A stretch of DNA of 64,000 nt from NCBI GenBank assembly GCA_021613535.1, contig CP075496.1, positions 13,082,001-13,146,000 on the forward strand, given 5' to 3'. Position 1 is the stretch's first letter, and the number at the start of each line of letters is the position of its first letter. The stretch is from Adineta vaga. Its lineage: Eukaryota; Rotifera. Below the pieces are notes generated by a model. It was not told where the DNA came from and made no database searches. It saw nothing but the letters and a program-made list of their open reading frames with translations. Positions 1 to 12,200 of this stretch are shown here, one piece after another. The position numbers were made by a program, and so were the translations under genes.

Positions 1-62
1 AATTTTCTTATTATCTTCTTTCAACAACAATAGAGAAGATATTTATTTTTATTTGTTTGTAG

Positions 63-1245
63 CACATGGAACATTTATAGGACATATACGATTGGAAGAT
101 CATAAACCACAACAAGTACATATTGATAGTGAGATTCATTTTGGTGAATCAAGTCGTATTTATATTATTCGTGAACGTCCACAAATACAGGGAAATAAAC
201 TTCATCATATGTTTGGTAGTAATGCTAATACACTTAATTCTAATAATGATGCAAACGGTGATCACAATGATGAAAATCGTGATGGAAATAGTTCGTTTTC
301 AATGCCAGAATCAGAAGTTGAACTTGATGTAAGATAATTTAATGAAATCTAACACGATATTCAAGAACTTTTCTTGTCTGTTTTTTTAGAATTTAACAGA
401 ATTCAATACTGCACATAATCGACGTATTGCACAAATTGTTCAAATCACTGATTTACCTAATGTACCAACTGTTAAAAGAAAACGACGAAACGTAACATTT
501 AACGAAGAAGATGATGTAATTAATCCAGGTTTGTTCATAGACGAAAAAAGGAAACTAAAGGACGTATTAATAAATTCTTTATTTTTTCTAGAGGATATCG
601 ATCCAAATGTTGGTCGATTTCGTAATCTTATTCAAACAACTGTTATTGTACCGAAGGTTAGTTTAACGTCTTAGAGATAGAATGACTGTAGTAATCAGCA
701 ATTGTAGCGAACTCGAACGATATTTTAGTCTCTATTCAGATGTTCTTTGATATATTCAAAATACTAACAAATCTAGTAATATTTTTGTATTCACTAGAAA
801 CGAAAATTTGATCATCCAACTGTTAGTCATCTTGGTATCGATACTGCTCAAAAGCATGCCCAAGCATTCCACTATTCACAACTTTATGATGCTAGCCATC
901 CCATTCATAGTGACACATCTGCTGATGCACCGAATCCACTACAAACGCAACATTTAAGTGTAGCAGCAAAACTTGGTAAATAAATTATCTAAATATATAT
1001 ATATTTATGTTTTAATTCATTTTAAATATTATCTTCTAGGAATAGCAGTACCAAATCTAGCACCTGATCTTCGCGATTATGATGTAACTGCATCTTCAGT
1101 ACCAATTCTCCCAAAGATAACATCAGCTTCGTTAGAATCATCCGCATCTGACTCGAATAATAGTCTCGGACCAAAGAAAAAGAAATATGCTAAAGAAGCT
1201 TGGCCTGGCAAACGACCATCTGGTTCAGTGTTACTTGTTAAATGA
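63..1245 (+). CDS. PPP1R8: NIPP1 (nuclear inhibitor of PP1), 5' end missing
   Basis: Regulatory subunit that targets protein phosphatase 1 in the nucleus and contributes to pre-mRNA splicing. Exons seen: 63-328, 390-528, 592-656, 798-975, 1040-1245; the frame stays open through all junctions and ends in TGA. The first exon here starts inside the FHA domain (HGTFIGHIRL), so upstream exons lie outside the window. An Asn-rich linker follows, then ELDNLTEFNTAHNRRI. Next is the PP1-docking RVxF-type motif RNVTF inside a basic stretch, followed by NPEDIDPNVGRFRN. The C-terminus carries the family hallmark KKKKYAKEAWPGK. The partial product is about 284 residues. All landmarks occur in the same order in vertebrate NIPP1, so identity is secure. 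It is the first of four closely spaced plus-strand genes. Confidence 0.95.
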
Positions 1246-1340
1246 TTTTTTTTCTCTTTTTTTTGTACAGTGGACGTGTTTTGTTCTCTTCTCTCTCTCT
1301 CTCTCTAACTGTCTTGTTATAAAAAATCTGAGCTGAAATC

Positions 1341-1350
1341 TTACTTTCAG
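1341..1350 (+). promoter_or_regulatory. Acceptor-like site touching a start codon
   Basis: A pyrimidine-rich stretch ending TTACTTTCAG sits directly before the ATG at 1351, only 105 nt after the NIPP1 stop. It has the form of a 3' splice site with no matching upstream exon. This fits a spliced-leader addition site, a process known in bdelloid rotifers; its use here is inferred. Confidence 0.45.
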
Positions 1351-2931
1351 ATGAATTTCCATCCTTCATACGATGACAAAGATACCATTATTCACCGGTA
1401 AATAAATAAAATTTCACAAACAATCTCTATTTTAAATCTTTAGTCTACAAACACATATAAGTATACTTGAACAACAACAAAATTCAAATGGTTATTTTTC
1501 CTATGAAGAAACTCCGTCATTTAATGAGCAAGTACGAGGAAAATTTAACATTTTTATTCTCTTCTAAATTCAAATTTTGATTTATTCATAGTATTCGATT
1601 GATAATCAACCGAAAGAAGATGTTATTACATTAGAAAAACTTCTTCAGTAAGATTTCAATATTGATTTACTAAACTTTATTATTATCTATAATAGAAAAC
1701 GTGAATATGAATTAGAACAATTACGTGAACAACTTAATCAACATCAACAACAAGCTGAGGAAAAACTTCAACGAACAATTGATCAAGTAAGATTCTATCG
1801 AAAAATCTTGTTGAAGAAAAACAATCATAACTTTTTCTTAGGTTAATCATTTTGAACAAAAACTATCTATTGTTGAAAATGATCGTACGAACCTTCGTCA
1901 ACAATTACAATTATTACAAGATGAAAATGATCTGATTAAATCCTATATGAATCGTTTACCATCGGAAATTGAATATGAAAAACTTCAACAATCACATCGA
2001 ATACTTCAAGATCAATTCGAACAATCGAATCAGACGATCACAGAATATCGTAAAGAAAAAAATCAGTTAAAAAAACAATTTATCATATATCAACGTCAAA
2101 TGGATGAACAGCAACAATATTCAATGAAATCGCAGGAAACCTTATCAGATAAATCAATGTTTAATGCAAAATGTTTAACAATAGATGAAAGAATTGAAAC
2201 ACAGAAGAAATTTGAAGAATTTAATAAAACTATTCAACAACTAAATCAACAATTAAATGAAGAAAAATCAAATCGAAAACATGATCAACGTCTTAATGAA
2301 ACTAACATACATACTGTTGAATCTTTATCAAATGAATTGGCAAAAAAAGAACAAACAATTAAAGAAATCACGAGTCTTTTACGACAGGTAAATCAAAACT
2401 AATTATCATTTGCTAAGACATATTCTAAATTTCCATTTTCGTTTCTTTTGAAGAATCGTCAAGAATTAGCTGATCTTCGAGTACGTTTATTACTTAATGA
2501 ACAAGAGCAAAAACAATTGGATGAACGTTTATTAACCAATGAACAATTATCCAAAGCTTTACATCGTATTCATGAAACAATGGAAAAATTATTTCTTGTC
2601 CTTGATTTCTCATCTGATTTGCTCGCTAATGACTCAACAGTAACTCCTGATGTATTAATGCTTCAATTATCTAATCATAAACCTAAGTCAGGTAAATTTC
2701 TTTTGCTAAATCATTCGAAGAAAAACAAATCGTCATTGAATGATTATTCTTGTTGTAGATCCAATCGATTCGTCCATAGGAAATATGCCAAAGATTGATT
2801 TGTATGATATTGAAAAATTAGAATCCAAATTAGATCATATTATCGATCGTCTTTTATCAATTCGTAGTGAATTAATCGCACGTCAATTTGAAAATGATCT
2901 TCAAAGCAACATTCCATGTCGTTTACAGTGA
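1351..2931 (+). CDS. Coiled-coil protein, possibly CEP85-like
   Basis: Hand-built exons: 1351-1397, 1444-1531, 1592-1647, 1696-1786, 1842-2387, 2454-2691, 2759-2931, giving 412 aa ending in TGA. The N-terminus (MNFHPSYDDKDTIIHR) is followed by a long, almost uninterrupted heptad-rich region of Gln, Glu, Lys and Leu from about residue 60 to 300. There are no membrane segments or catalytic motifs. A C-terminal segment (MEKLFLVLDFSSDLL, then a helix LESKLDHIIDRLLSIRSEL) recalls the end of centrosomal CEP85/CEP85L proteins, but that resemblance is weak and from memory. It starts 105 nt after NIPP1 and ends 114 nt before TBCK. Real coding status is well supported by the consistent phases; the function is not established. 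Confidence 0.75.
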
Positions 2932-3023
2932 AATGAATATTTCTTTTTTTTTTCTATTCAGATATTTTCACAATAAATGAATTAAACAATGCAAAGATTT
3001 TTCTTAGATAATTCATCATTTTG

Positions 3024-3037
3024 TTTTGTTCTTGTAG
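3024..3037 (+). promoter_or_regulatory. Acceptor-like site 8 nt upstream of TBCK ATG
   Basis: The T-rich run TTTTGTTCTTGTAG lies between the coiled-coil gene and TBCK; the start codon follows at 3046. It looks like a 3' splice site without a coding exon in front. I read it as a candidate trans-splice acceptor; a cis-spliced 5' UTR is the alternative. Confidence 0.4.
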
Positions 3038-3045
3038 AATAGATT

Positions 3046-6000
3046 ATGATTGATGATAATAAATATTTAGGTGTCAGTACATTTGTTGCTAGTTGTCATG
3101 GAAATGATCAATGTGGTACAAATGGTTTACCATTGACACCGAATTCAACGGTTATTATTGGACGTTATCAATATTTAAAAACAATGGAACATCCTAATCT
3201 TTGTCGATATGTTGATATTCGAAAAGGCACACATGGTAGGATTTAGAATGTGAGAAAAATTATTTTTGTTTATTCGTTGCTTTTTTTCTCGTTATGTACA
3301 GAACGATTATTGGTGGTTAGTGAATATTATGAAAGAAGTTTTGAATCTTTAATAAATGAAAAAATATTATTGAATGTTGAACAAATTCAACAATGGATTC
3401 ATCAAATACTTTATGGATTAATTTATTTACAAGAAAAACAATTGTATGCAAGAAATTTATCTTTGAAAAATATTCGATTAACACAATCCGTATGTTGAAG
3501 CTTAATATAAGTAAAAATAAACATGTCTCTTCTTTGTTTCTGTTTAGGATCAAATTGTTAAACTACAAAATTATGGTTTATGGCATATGACACAATATGG
3601 TACATGTGTATCTTTTCCTATTGGGTAAATTTATCATTAAGACCATCGTTTTTGATGAAAAAGAGTAAAGATTTTGATCTATTTTAGAGATCCATTCTAT
3701 TTAGCACCGGAATGTTTTGCATTGGATTTGACATTTAAAGCACTCATTGCTGCAAGTAATAGTTCATATGAAAATGAAATTATTGATCCAGCCAATGCTA
3801 AAAGTTGTATTTGGTCACTTGGTATTATTTTACTTGAATTATGTTTAGTAAGATTAGAATTAAATGAAAGATAGAAAATGGAAATATTTGAAACTTTTGT
3901 TTTATTTAGGGTCAAAGATTGTATGGTGCTCAACCAATCGCTGTACCAATGTCAACAAGTGTTCGATGTTTGAAATTAAATGTACGAAGTGCATTGGATA
4001 TACTTTTACGACAGAATGGACTTGATCAAGATGAACGTTTAAAAAGAAATACAATGCAATTTTTTCTACCAATTATTCGAAAATGTTTAAGCGTTCAAGT
4101 TCAAGATAGGTTAGTAATATTTTTCTTTTTTTTTTCAAAAGGAAAACATATTCGATAAATCTAATGTGATAACTGGATCTCTATATACGAATTAAGAATC
4201 GAAAATTTCGTTTAAGATTAATTGAAAGCAATTATTGTATAATCTACAAAAAACGTGTTATCCTATTTTAGATGACTCTATGGTACAGTAGAAAATAAAC
4301 TAATCATATTAATCTAGATAACATTCTTTGATTTTTATGGATGTAGATATAATGCGAAGAATTCATATATTCAAAGCTTAATATAGAAATAATCGGAAGC
4401 TTTATTATTAGATAAGAATGATTCTGCTTCGAAGTTAGAACTTTCGACTAATGTATTTAAAGAGAACAAGTTAAATTGTTATCCAGATATATTATTCTTT
4501 GACTTTTATAGACCGACATTTGTGGAACTATTAAATGAACTTAATGGTAAACCATATATATCACCCATTCAACGTTCTCTTCAATTAACATTATTCAATG
4601 GTGTTACACCTGTTCTTGATCATAATTTAGATTTAGCTGATTTCAAACAACTTGATAGTTCGTAATTCTTTATTTATCTTTCATTAAATCTCTCGTTTGT
4701 TTCCTTTTTCTTAGCTAGTCCATTTCGATGTCGAACAATTGATCAAATATATTATCTATGGAAATTAGCTGGTGGTGATTTAACAACTGTTTCAAAAAAT
4801 GCTGGTCTCATCAAAATCTCTCCATCAATTAGTAAAATATCAAAGTAAAATACAGATTTTGTTTTTCTTCTAAAGTTTCTCAAAACAAATTTCTTTTCTC
4901 ATTAGATTTGTTACTGATCATGGTGATGTTTATGGACTTCAAAGAGATATAAATACTTTATTTGATGATACATCATATAAACTTTCATTAAAAGAACTTG
5001 AAAATCGTTTTAATGAAATGCCTATTGAAATTCTTCATCCATTACTTGAAGGAGGGTAAGATTTTGAAAATTAACATATTGATCGAAGTTAATATTTGAT
5101 TTTTATTCTTAGTGATAACGAATTTGAACAACGTCAAGAAGAATTCGATAAAATGTATGAAAGACAACCATTAGCAGTGCGAGAAAATGATTTTGAATAT
5201 CAAGTAAAAGAGAAAGATAAGAGAGGAAATCTTGAATTATGTTCTATTTATTTAGTTTCATCGTTTGACACTATTTGAACGTCTTCTCGCTTCATATCCA
5301 TATCATAAACAACGATTACATACAGAAGCACGAAAAGATATTCCACCAATCTATCGAGCATTTACTTGGGCAGCATTACTTGAAATTTCTGTAAGTAACA
5401 CATTGTCTTTTTCTTTGAAATAAAAATATTCCATTACTTACGTGTTTTGTTTTTCTTTAGAGTAATGTGAATGATGTTTACAATCGAATCAATAGAGATG
5501 ATATTTCACCAGCAGTTATACGTCAAATTGAAGTTGATATTCCACGTTGTCATCAATATGATGAACTTTTATCTTCACCGGAAGGTCATCGACGAATGAA
5601 AAATGTGTTAAAAGTAAGTTTTCTCATGATAGAAACTCAATGCAGATTCAATTGAAAGTGTTTGTTTTTAAAGGCTTGGATTGCTAGTCATACGAATTTA
5701 GTCTATTGGCAAGGTCTTGATTCATTATGTGCACCATTTGTTTATTTAAATTTTAATAATGAAGCACTTGCATATGCTTCTTTGTCAGCATTTATACCAA
5801 AATATATAAATAATTTCTTTTTAAAAGATAATTCATTGATTATAAATGGTAAGAGTGATCAATTGTATATGAAATAAAAATCGAATTTTATCTGTTATTT
5901 TTTTAGAATATTTAGCTGTTTTTTCACATTTAATCGCATTCCATCATCCAGATTTATCGAATCGATTAGAAACAATCGGATTTATTCCAGACTTGTACGC

Positions 6001-7228
6001 TATTCCATGGTTTTTAACTGTTTTTGCTCGTAAGTAAAACTTGATTGTAGACAAATTCTAAATGAATCTTTAATATTATTGAGTTTATTACCAATATAAG
6101 ATTACACTCTGAACAAAATAGTCAACATATTCAAAATCTATGTAAAGAAAGAAGCAATCGACATATAGTAAATTAGTTGAGTTAATGTTTTAATAGTTAT
6201 GAAGACTAATGGATTTACAAATATTATTCGCATGACAAGAGGTTTATTTCTATTTATATCGAAATATTTGTCGTGTTTTCTATCATTATTGAAAACATTC
6301 TTTCCTGTTTTGATATTCTGAAAATGTCTAAATATCATTCAGCTTTCTAATTATAGATATTATGATTTTTTTTTCGTTGAAATTTAGATGTATTTCCATT
6401 AATCAAAATCTTTCATCTATGGGATATGCTTTTATTAGGTGGTTCATCATTTCCACTTTGTATCGGTGTAGCTATATTAACACAATTAAAACCTTTATTA
6501 TTGAAAGCTGATTTTAATGAATGTATTCTCTTATTTTCTGAATTACCAGGTTTGTTTTCTATCTATTGTTGAGTAAGTCTTATATACAAGAAATTCTTCT
6601 TCTTCTTCTTTTTTAGAAATCGATATTGAACGTTGTGTTCGTGATTCTATTGATATATTTGCATCAACACCACGTTCATGTACTTATCGAGAACATGCAA
6701 GTGATGTACCAAATTATCCAATCAATAATGAACTCGTATGATAAATTAGAATTGAGTTTGATATAACACAAAAAAAAAATAATCGATACTTTTCAGGATA
6801 TGGATCCATTTCCATTAGCTGATCTTAAATTTGAACGTTGTCCACATATATCAGCTAATGATGTGATTGAATTAAATGATTTAAAGGCACCAACAGCAAG
6901 TTTAAAAACTTCTAAACTTCTTCTTATTGACATTCGTTCACCTGATGAATATATTAAATCAGCATTGCCGTCAAGTGTTAATATATCCTATGAAAAAGGT
7001 TTCGATAATCAAAATCGTATAATTGATACTCGTTTACAATCTTTACTTGATCAACATCGTTCATTAGTTAAAGTTGTTATTGGTAATAAAAATCATAAAC
7101 AAACAGTTGATTTTACCAATAATTTAATTATGAATAATTCTTCGCGTGTTTGTTTACTACATAAAGGTATTGATGTATTTAAAACGACTGGATTACTCTA
7201 CGTACCATCACAATCCGATCTTTCCTAG
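3046..7228 (+). CDS. TBCK: TBCK: pseudokinase-TBC-rhodanese protein
   Basis: Known role of the family: Rab-GAP-like regulator of endolysosomal trafficking, mRNA transport (FERRY complex) and TOR signalling. Sixteen exons: 3046-3235, 3302-3489, 3548-3624, 3688-3847, 3910-4109, 4512-4657, 4715-4844, 4906-5055, 5113-5203, 5256-5390, 5461-5613, 5674-5848, 5907-6029, 6388-6549, 6617-6735, 6797-7228, giving 876 aa (human 893). Order: protein-kinase-like fold (about 1-270) with the catalytic HRD replaced by ARN and DFG by NYG, hence a pseudokinase; TBC domain (about 445-650) retaining both finger motifs, IEVDIPR and [12 protein letters not shown]-terminal rhodanese-like domain (about 755-860) with no cysteine in the active-site loop, as in relatives. 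Introns at 4110-4511 and 6030-6387 are much longer than the rest. Confidence 0.97.
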
Positions 7229-7553
7229 AAGTTGATTGACAAAAAGTTGATTATATATTTATTTATTTATTTATTTGTATTGCCTATTTGTTTTTTACAT
7301 CTATTTTTTTAAAAGATTTTCCTCTTTTTTTTGCTCATATATAAATGACTATAGCCGGTGCAATAAGAAGCACATAATTACGAAAATAATCGATGAGACA
7401 TTTGTTTTTTTGTATGATATTTTCTTGTAATTAAGCAGATCTTTCTTTAATAGACGAAAGTTAACTTTGTGTTTAGAATTTAATTGAAATTCTTCTTTAT
7501 CTATTTGTGGACATTGATTTTTAGATATATTTCATAAAAAAAATTAAACTAAA
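7229..7553 (+). other. TBCK to MCEE spacer
   Basis: AT-rich 3' UTR and spacer. A T-rich stretch ending in TTAG at 7521-7524 lies 29 nt before the MCEE start codon and is a possible splice acceptor. Nothing else is recognised. Confidence 0.4.
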
Positions 7554-8350
7554 ATGCTCAATTCATTTCGACAGGTTTGATTTCTTTGAGATTGACCAAA
7601 CGAAAGATTAATATCATTTGTTTAGATCCTGCCTCGAACAATTCGTCCGACGATGATGTTAGCAAATGGTCGTTTCAGTTCAACTTCAGCTGATAAATCT
7701 CCCGTGAGTTAAACAAGAGCATGCTTTCAAGACACTTAGTCTCGTTTCTTTGCACAGATTTCAGCAAATGTACCAAAAGGTGTATGGAACCTTGGTAAAC
7801 TTAATCATTTAGCTGTTGCTGTTCCTAATTTAGGTATAATCATGAGAATAAAAGAATATTGATGACCTAGATTTGATTTTAGATGAAGCAAGTAGTTTTT
7901 TCAAAAATGTTCTTCAAGCTAAATCAGTTAGTGGAGCTGTCGCATTGAAAGAACATGGCGTTTATACTGTCTTTGTTGATTTGGGTAATACAAAAATTGA
8001 AGTAATACATAGTATATGATTGAATAGATACAAAAGAAAAACATATGTTTTATTTTAAGCTTCTTCATCCACTCGGTGAGAAAAGTCCAATAAAAAAGTT
8101 CTTAGAAAAAAACAAATCCGGTGGTATTCATCATATTTGTATTGAAGTAAATTCGAATCATATTTTGAGTACAAAATTAACTCTAATTTTCATTTAGGTT
8201 GATAATATTGAAAAAGCAATTAAAGATATTCATCAACAAAATATTCGTACATTAGCTGAAAAAACTCAAATCGGTGCACATGGAAAACCGGTTATTTTTC
8301 TTCATCCAAAAGATTGTGGTGGAATATTAATAGAACTTGAACAAGCTTAA
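7554..8350 (+). CDS. MCEE: Methylmalonyl-CoA epimerase, mitochondrial
   Basis: Interconverts the 2S and 2R forms of methylmalonyl-CoA in propionate catabolism, upstream of the B12-dependent mutase. Exons: 7554-7574, 7626-7703, 7758-7833, 7883-8001, 8060-8146, 8198-8350; 177 aa (human 176). I chose the ATG at 7554 because its tiny first exon (MLNSFRQ) joins in phase to ILPRTIRPTMM. Together they form an Arg/Ser-rich, acid-free mitochondrial presequence. The mature part is one vicinal-oxygen-chelate domain with the expected metal ligands: His in KLNHLAVAVPNL, His in GGIHHICIEVDN and Glu in ILIELEQA, the last residues before the stop. A start at 7653 would shorten the presequence. Confidence 0.95.
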
Positions 8351-9275
8351 TGATTGTTTCTATTCATTCACCAGTTGCTCAGAACTACTTTCACATTTCG
8401 TTGTTGTTGTTTTTTCTTCTTCTTTTTACATCGAAAACAGAAGCCTATTTTTCTCACTGTAGTCATGTAGTTTTTTTCAGCAATGATTGTTTTGCACTGA
8501 TCTATATTTTTCTTTTGTAGTTTATTATAACCGTTCATTCATTCCAGGATGAAATAAAGGAAAATCTTCGAAAAAAAAAAGTTAACTTGACGTTGACAGA
8601 TTCGTTGAGGGAAAGGAAGAAAATATTGATATGAGATGATAATAAAACTCTGAATAAGATTTTCATATTTACATATGATGATCATCTAATTGATTAGATT
8701 ATCATATTAATAAATAGAACTCAGCATGAAAGGATATCCGTCATCAACAATGATTATTTAAAGAAAAAAAGAATATACGTTGTATTTCGTTCATCTCCGA
8801 TAACAAATAGACATAGATAATCATCTAAATGAACAATTGATGATATAAATAATTTTATCAATAAAAGAGATAAATACGCTCTGATTCCTATTTGAAATAT
8901 CAACCAGATGGAATTCCTTGAAAGAAAAACTAACTCGCACTATGGAATTTTTTGCCTAGAGATAATAGATTGAGTAGATTAACGCAAGACGATAATAGAT
9001 CAAGTCGTGTATCATTTACACATGCGAGCTTAAGTAATATAGAAAAATATGGCAAAAATGATCATTAACATTCCAACTAGAGAAATCAATCTGACAGTAG
9101 AAGAAAAAAAACGGACAAAAACAAAATCAGCTATATTTTCAAAGATCATAATTGAAATACGAAAAAAAGAACATCTGATAAAAAGAAAATACAATCTAAA
9201 TAATTCGTTTTTTCTTTCTTTCTTTCCTTTAATGGATTGTATTGTAAGATATAAATATATTCATATGTATACAAA
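8351..9275. other. Convergent spacer between MCEE and the RhoGAP gene
   Basis: Holds the 3' UTRs of two genes pointing at each other. It is AT-rich with A-runs. The open stretches here are short and lysine-rich with no protein character, and no RNA gene is seen. Confidence 0.5.
8553..8558 (+). terminator. AATAAA, probable MCEE polyadenylation signal
   Basis: Canonical hexamer about 200 nt after the MCEE stop, followed by an A-rich run near 8570. The hexamer is common in such AT-rich DNA, so this is only suggestive. Confidence 0.35.
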
Positions 9276-12200
9276 TTAAACAAGAGTACTATGTTGACCA
9301 CTCGTTGGTGATGGTGAATCATCGTTTGAACTTGATCCACATAAATCACGTGCTTCTCGACGTTTAACACTTAGAAAATTAGGAGCACCAGATGATGATG
9401 AGAGTGGAGCTGTTTTTGAACGTGAATATGGTTTTATTTCTCGTAATGTTGTCTCGGATGCAGCTGTCATTGTTGTTGTTGTTGTCGTCATTGTAGTTGT
9501 TGCTGCTGCTGCTGCAGCTGATTGTAGAGTAGGTGGTGATGAAGGTGGCGATTCTTTAATATCTAATGTATTTGGTCGTATAATAGGTGAAGTAATAATA
9601 TCATCAAATGAACTAACATTAATGATTGGTTCAGTTGCATTTCTTAATTGTTGTTGTTGTTCATTGATAACCGATGAAAATGGTTCAATAACACGAAAGA
9701 TAATTTGATCCATACCAGCTTCACGTATATCACGTACACGTGGCAATTTCGAAACTGATTGTTGACTATGATTTGAAAGGCGTTGTTGAGAAGATGACAT
9801 CGGTACTTGTAAGAATTCTGATGAACGTGATGAATGTGTAGATGAACATGGAAAATCTGAATTACGTCGATGATTATATCGACGAAGTATATGTCCACCA
9901 CCTCCACTTCCTTGTTGTTGATTGGATCGATTTGTTTGAGGAATGATTGCTGAAAGAATACTTGTTGTTGCATTTGGTGTTTCGCATAGAACTGGTGTCA
10001 AATCAAGTGACGTCAAAAAACGTTCATTCGTATCATCCAATTGCATCGAAAGTATTCTACAACAAAAAAAAATTTTTGTTTTTTTTCTACTATATTCTTA
10101 TCAAATCTTCTGGTTATCTCTTACCCACAACCCTGTTGTACTTTAAATGATAACGTTCTCATTAAGTGAACACTATCTGATTCATTCAATGCCAAACTGA
10201 TTTGATTATGTAAATCTTTTGGTAACTAAATTAAAATGATCAATGTTGAAATAGTTTTCTTTTTAAAATAACAAAATGAATTACGATAAAAAGTTCTTTA
10301 TACTGTTCAATCATCATTTTTAAAACAGTTTTTCCTTGTTCCATTTGATCAGCACTTGTTGCGACACTCATATCTTTACTTGATATCACCGGTGCTTTAC
10401 CATCCATAAGTATAGTTGGTGCAAAAACAATTGCTAAATTTGCAGCATCCATTTTATTTCCAGAAACAAGAACTTTACCATCATCTGAACAACGATCTTG
10501 TGAATTCAATGAAACATGATGGAGAAATTTCAATAAAGTATATAAAGTATCTCGATTTGACGAAGGTAATAAAGCAATAATATAGGAAAGAGCACGAGAT
10601 TGATCTTTCAGATTTAATCCTTGACAGAAGAAAACAAAAAATAATATAATTTTCAATTTGAAAACTGTTTTTTGGAAATAAAAATACAAACTTGATGGAA
10701 TATTGAGAAGTGGTATACATAGATCGCGTGTCAATAATGGTTCGGGTAATTCACGTAGAAATTCTTTAATTAAACCAGCTATATCATGTGCATTTGTTGA
10801 AACATCGAATGTAACACTACGATTTAAATTAACTTGTTCTTTTAACTGAAATATAAATAAAATAAATTCATATATATATCTGATCTTATGAAAGACGTAC
10901 TTCTTTTAAACGTTTTTTCGATACACCAACTCGAAAGAGACCAAGAGTTTGTAATGCTAATAGAAATGAAACATTTTCTATTAATAGTATATACTTATTT
11001 ATTCTTACCATTTTTTTCTAGATAATCACAGCAATTTTGTATTAATTCAGGTACTTTAGCTGGATAGCATCTTAATGTATTACATCTATTTACACCAGTA
11101 CCTGTTTCATTCTCTACTAATCCTTCAAGAGATAATGATCGAAGTTTCGTATGTTCATAATCAGAATCTAAGATCTAAATAGAGAAATAATAAGAATGAT
11201 ATTCATATATGGAATCATCTTCTTTTCTTACATGTAAACTACTTGGACTTGCAGGAGAAACTGAATAACCACTATCATTTGTCGATGAAACACTTCCAGA
11301 TGGACTTGTACGTCTATCATTCGTAGTTGTAACAATCATATCTATGCTATCTTTTCGATTTGTACCACTTGCTGTTGTTGCAATAGGTGGTGAAGTTGAA
11401 ATTGTTTCATCTTGAAAACGAAAATCATCATCGATGACACATTGAGCAAGAGCAACACCGAAAATATTGCCATTTGATTTAGCTTCTAGTAAAAATTAAA
11501 AAAAAGTGTCATCTTGCTACGAAATTCGATGTAGGAACTTCGATAATGATCGTCACCTTTTGCTTCTTTGGATTTGTCACTTGATTTACTACGAAACATA
11601 AAATGATGTTTACGTTTCCTAACAGGTTCTTCTAAATATATGCAAAATCAAATATTAGTAAAATTTAATTTCTTAATCTTAATCAACAATTGATTGATGT
11701 TTAATTCTTTTCAAATTGCTTTTTTCAGTTGAAAATAACAATCTTTATTATTATTATTATTATTATTTCTTTTCTATTTGTATATTCTCAATACGACTGA
11801 TTGTTATCTATAGAGATTAATTTATCTAATACGAATGATTTAGTAAATGTCATCTAATTTAGTTCTGGCTTGGATCGATTTATTTTCTCTTGCTTTTCTC
11901 ATTTGTATGTAGATGGGAGTAAGAAAAGAACATGTTTGGTAAAACGATACTCTTTTCCGTAGGGTAATACGAACATAAATCAAGGTTGTTTACGTACAAA
12001 GAATTCAATCAAGAAAAACTGGAGTCATTCGGAATTGAAGACTTGTTTTTTCTTTTCTTTACTACTATAATAAATGTATATACAAATGAGATCTATTTAG
12101 AATTATTCGTATGTATGTGTACTTCAGACAACTGTCATCTCTATTTGTAACACTAGTAAGAATAGTTACCTTTTGGTACATGTATTGGTACGCCAAGATC

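Noticed and set aside
9644-9973. 109-codon minus-strand frame rich in His/Val/Gln
   Set aside because: It is a shadow of the RhoGAP last exon in another frame; the exon's own frame joins in phase with its neighbours.
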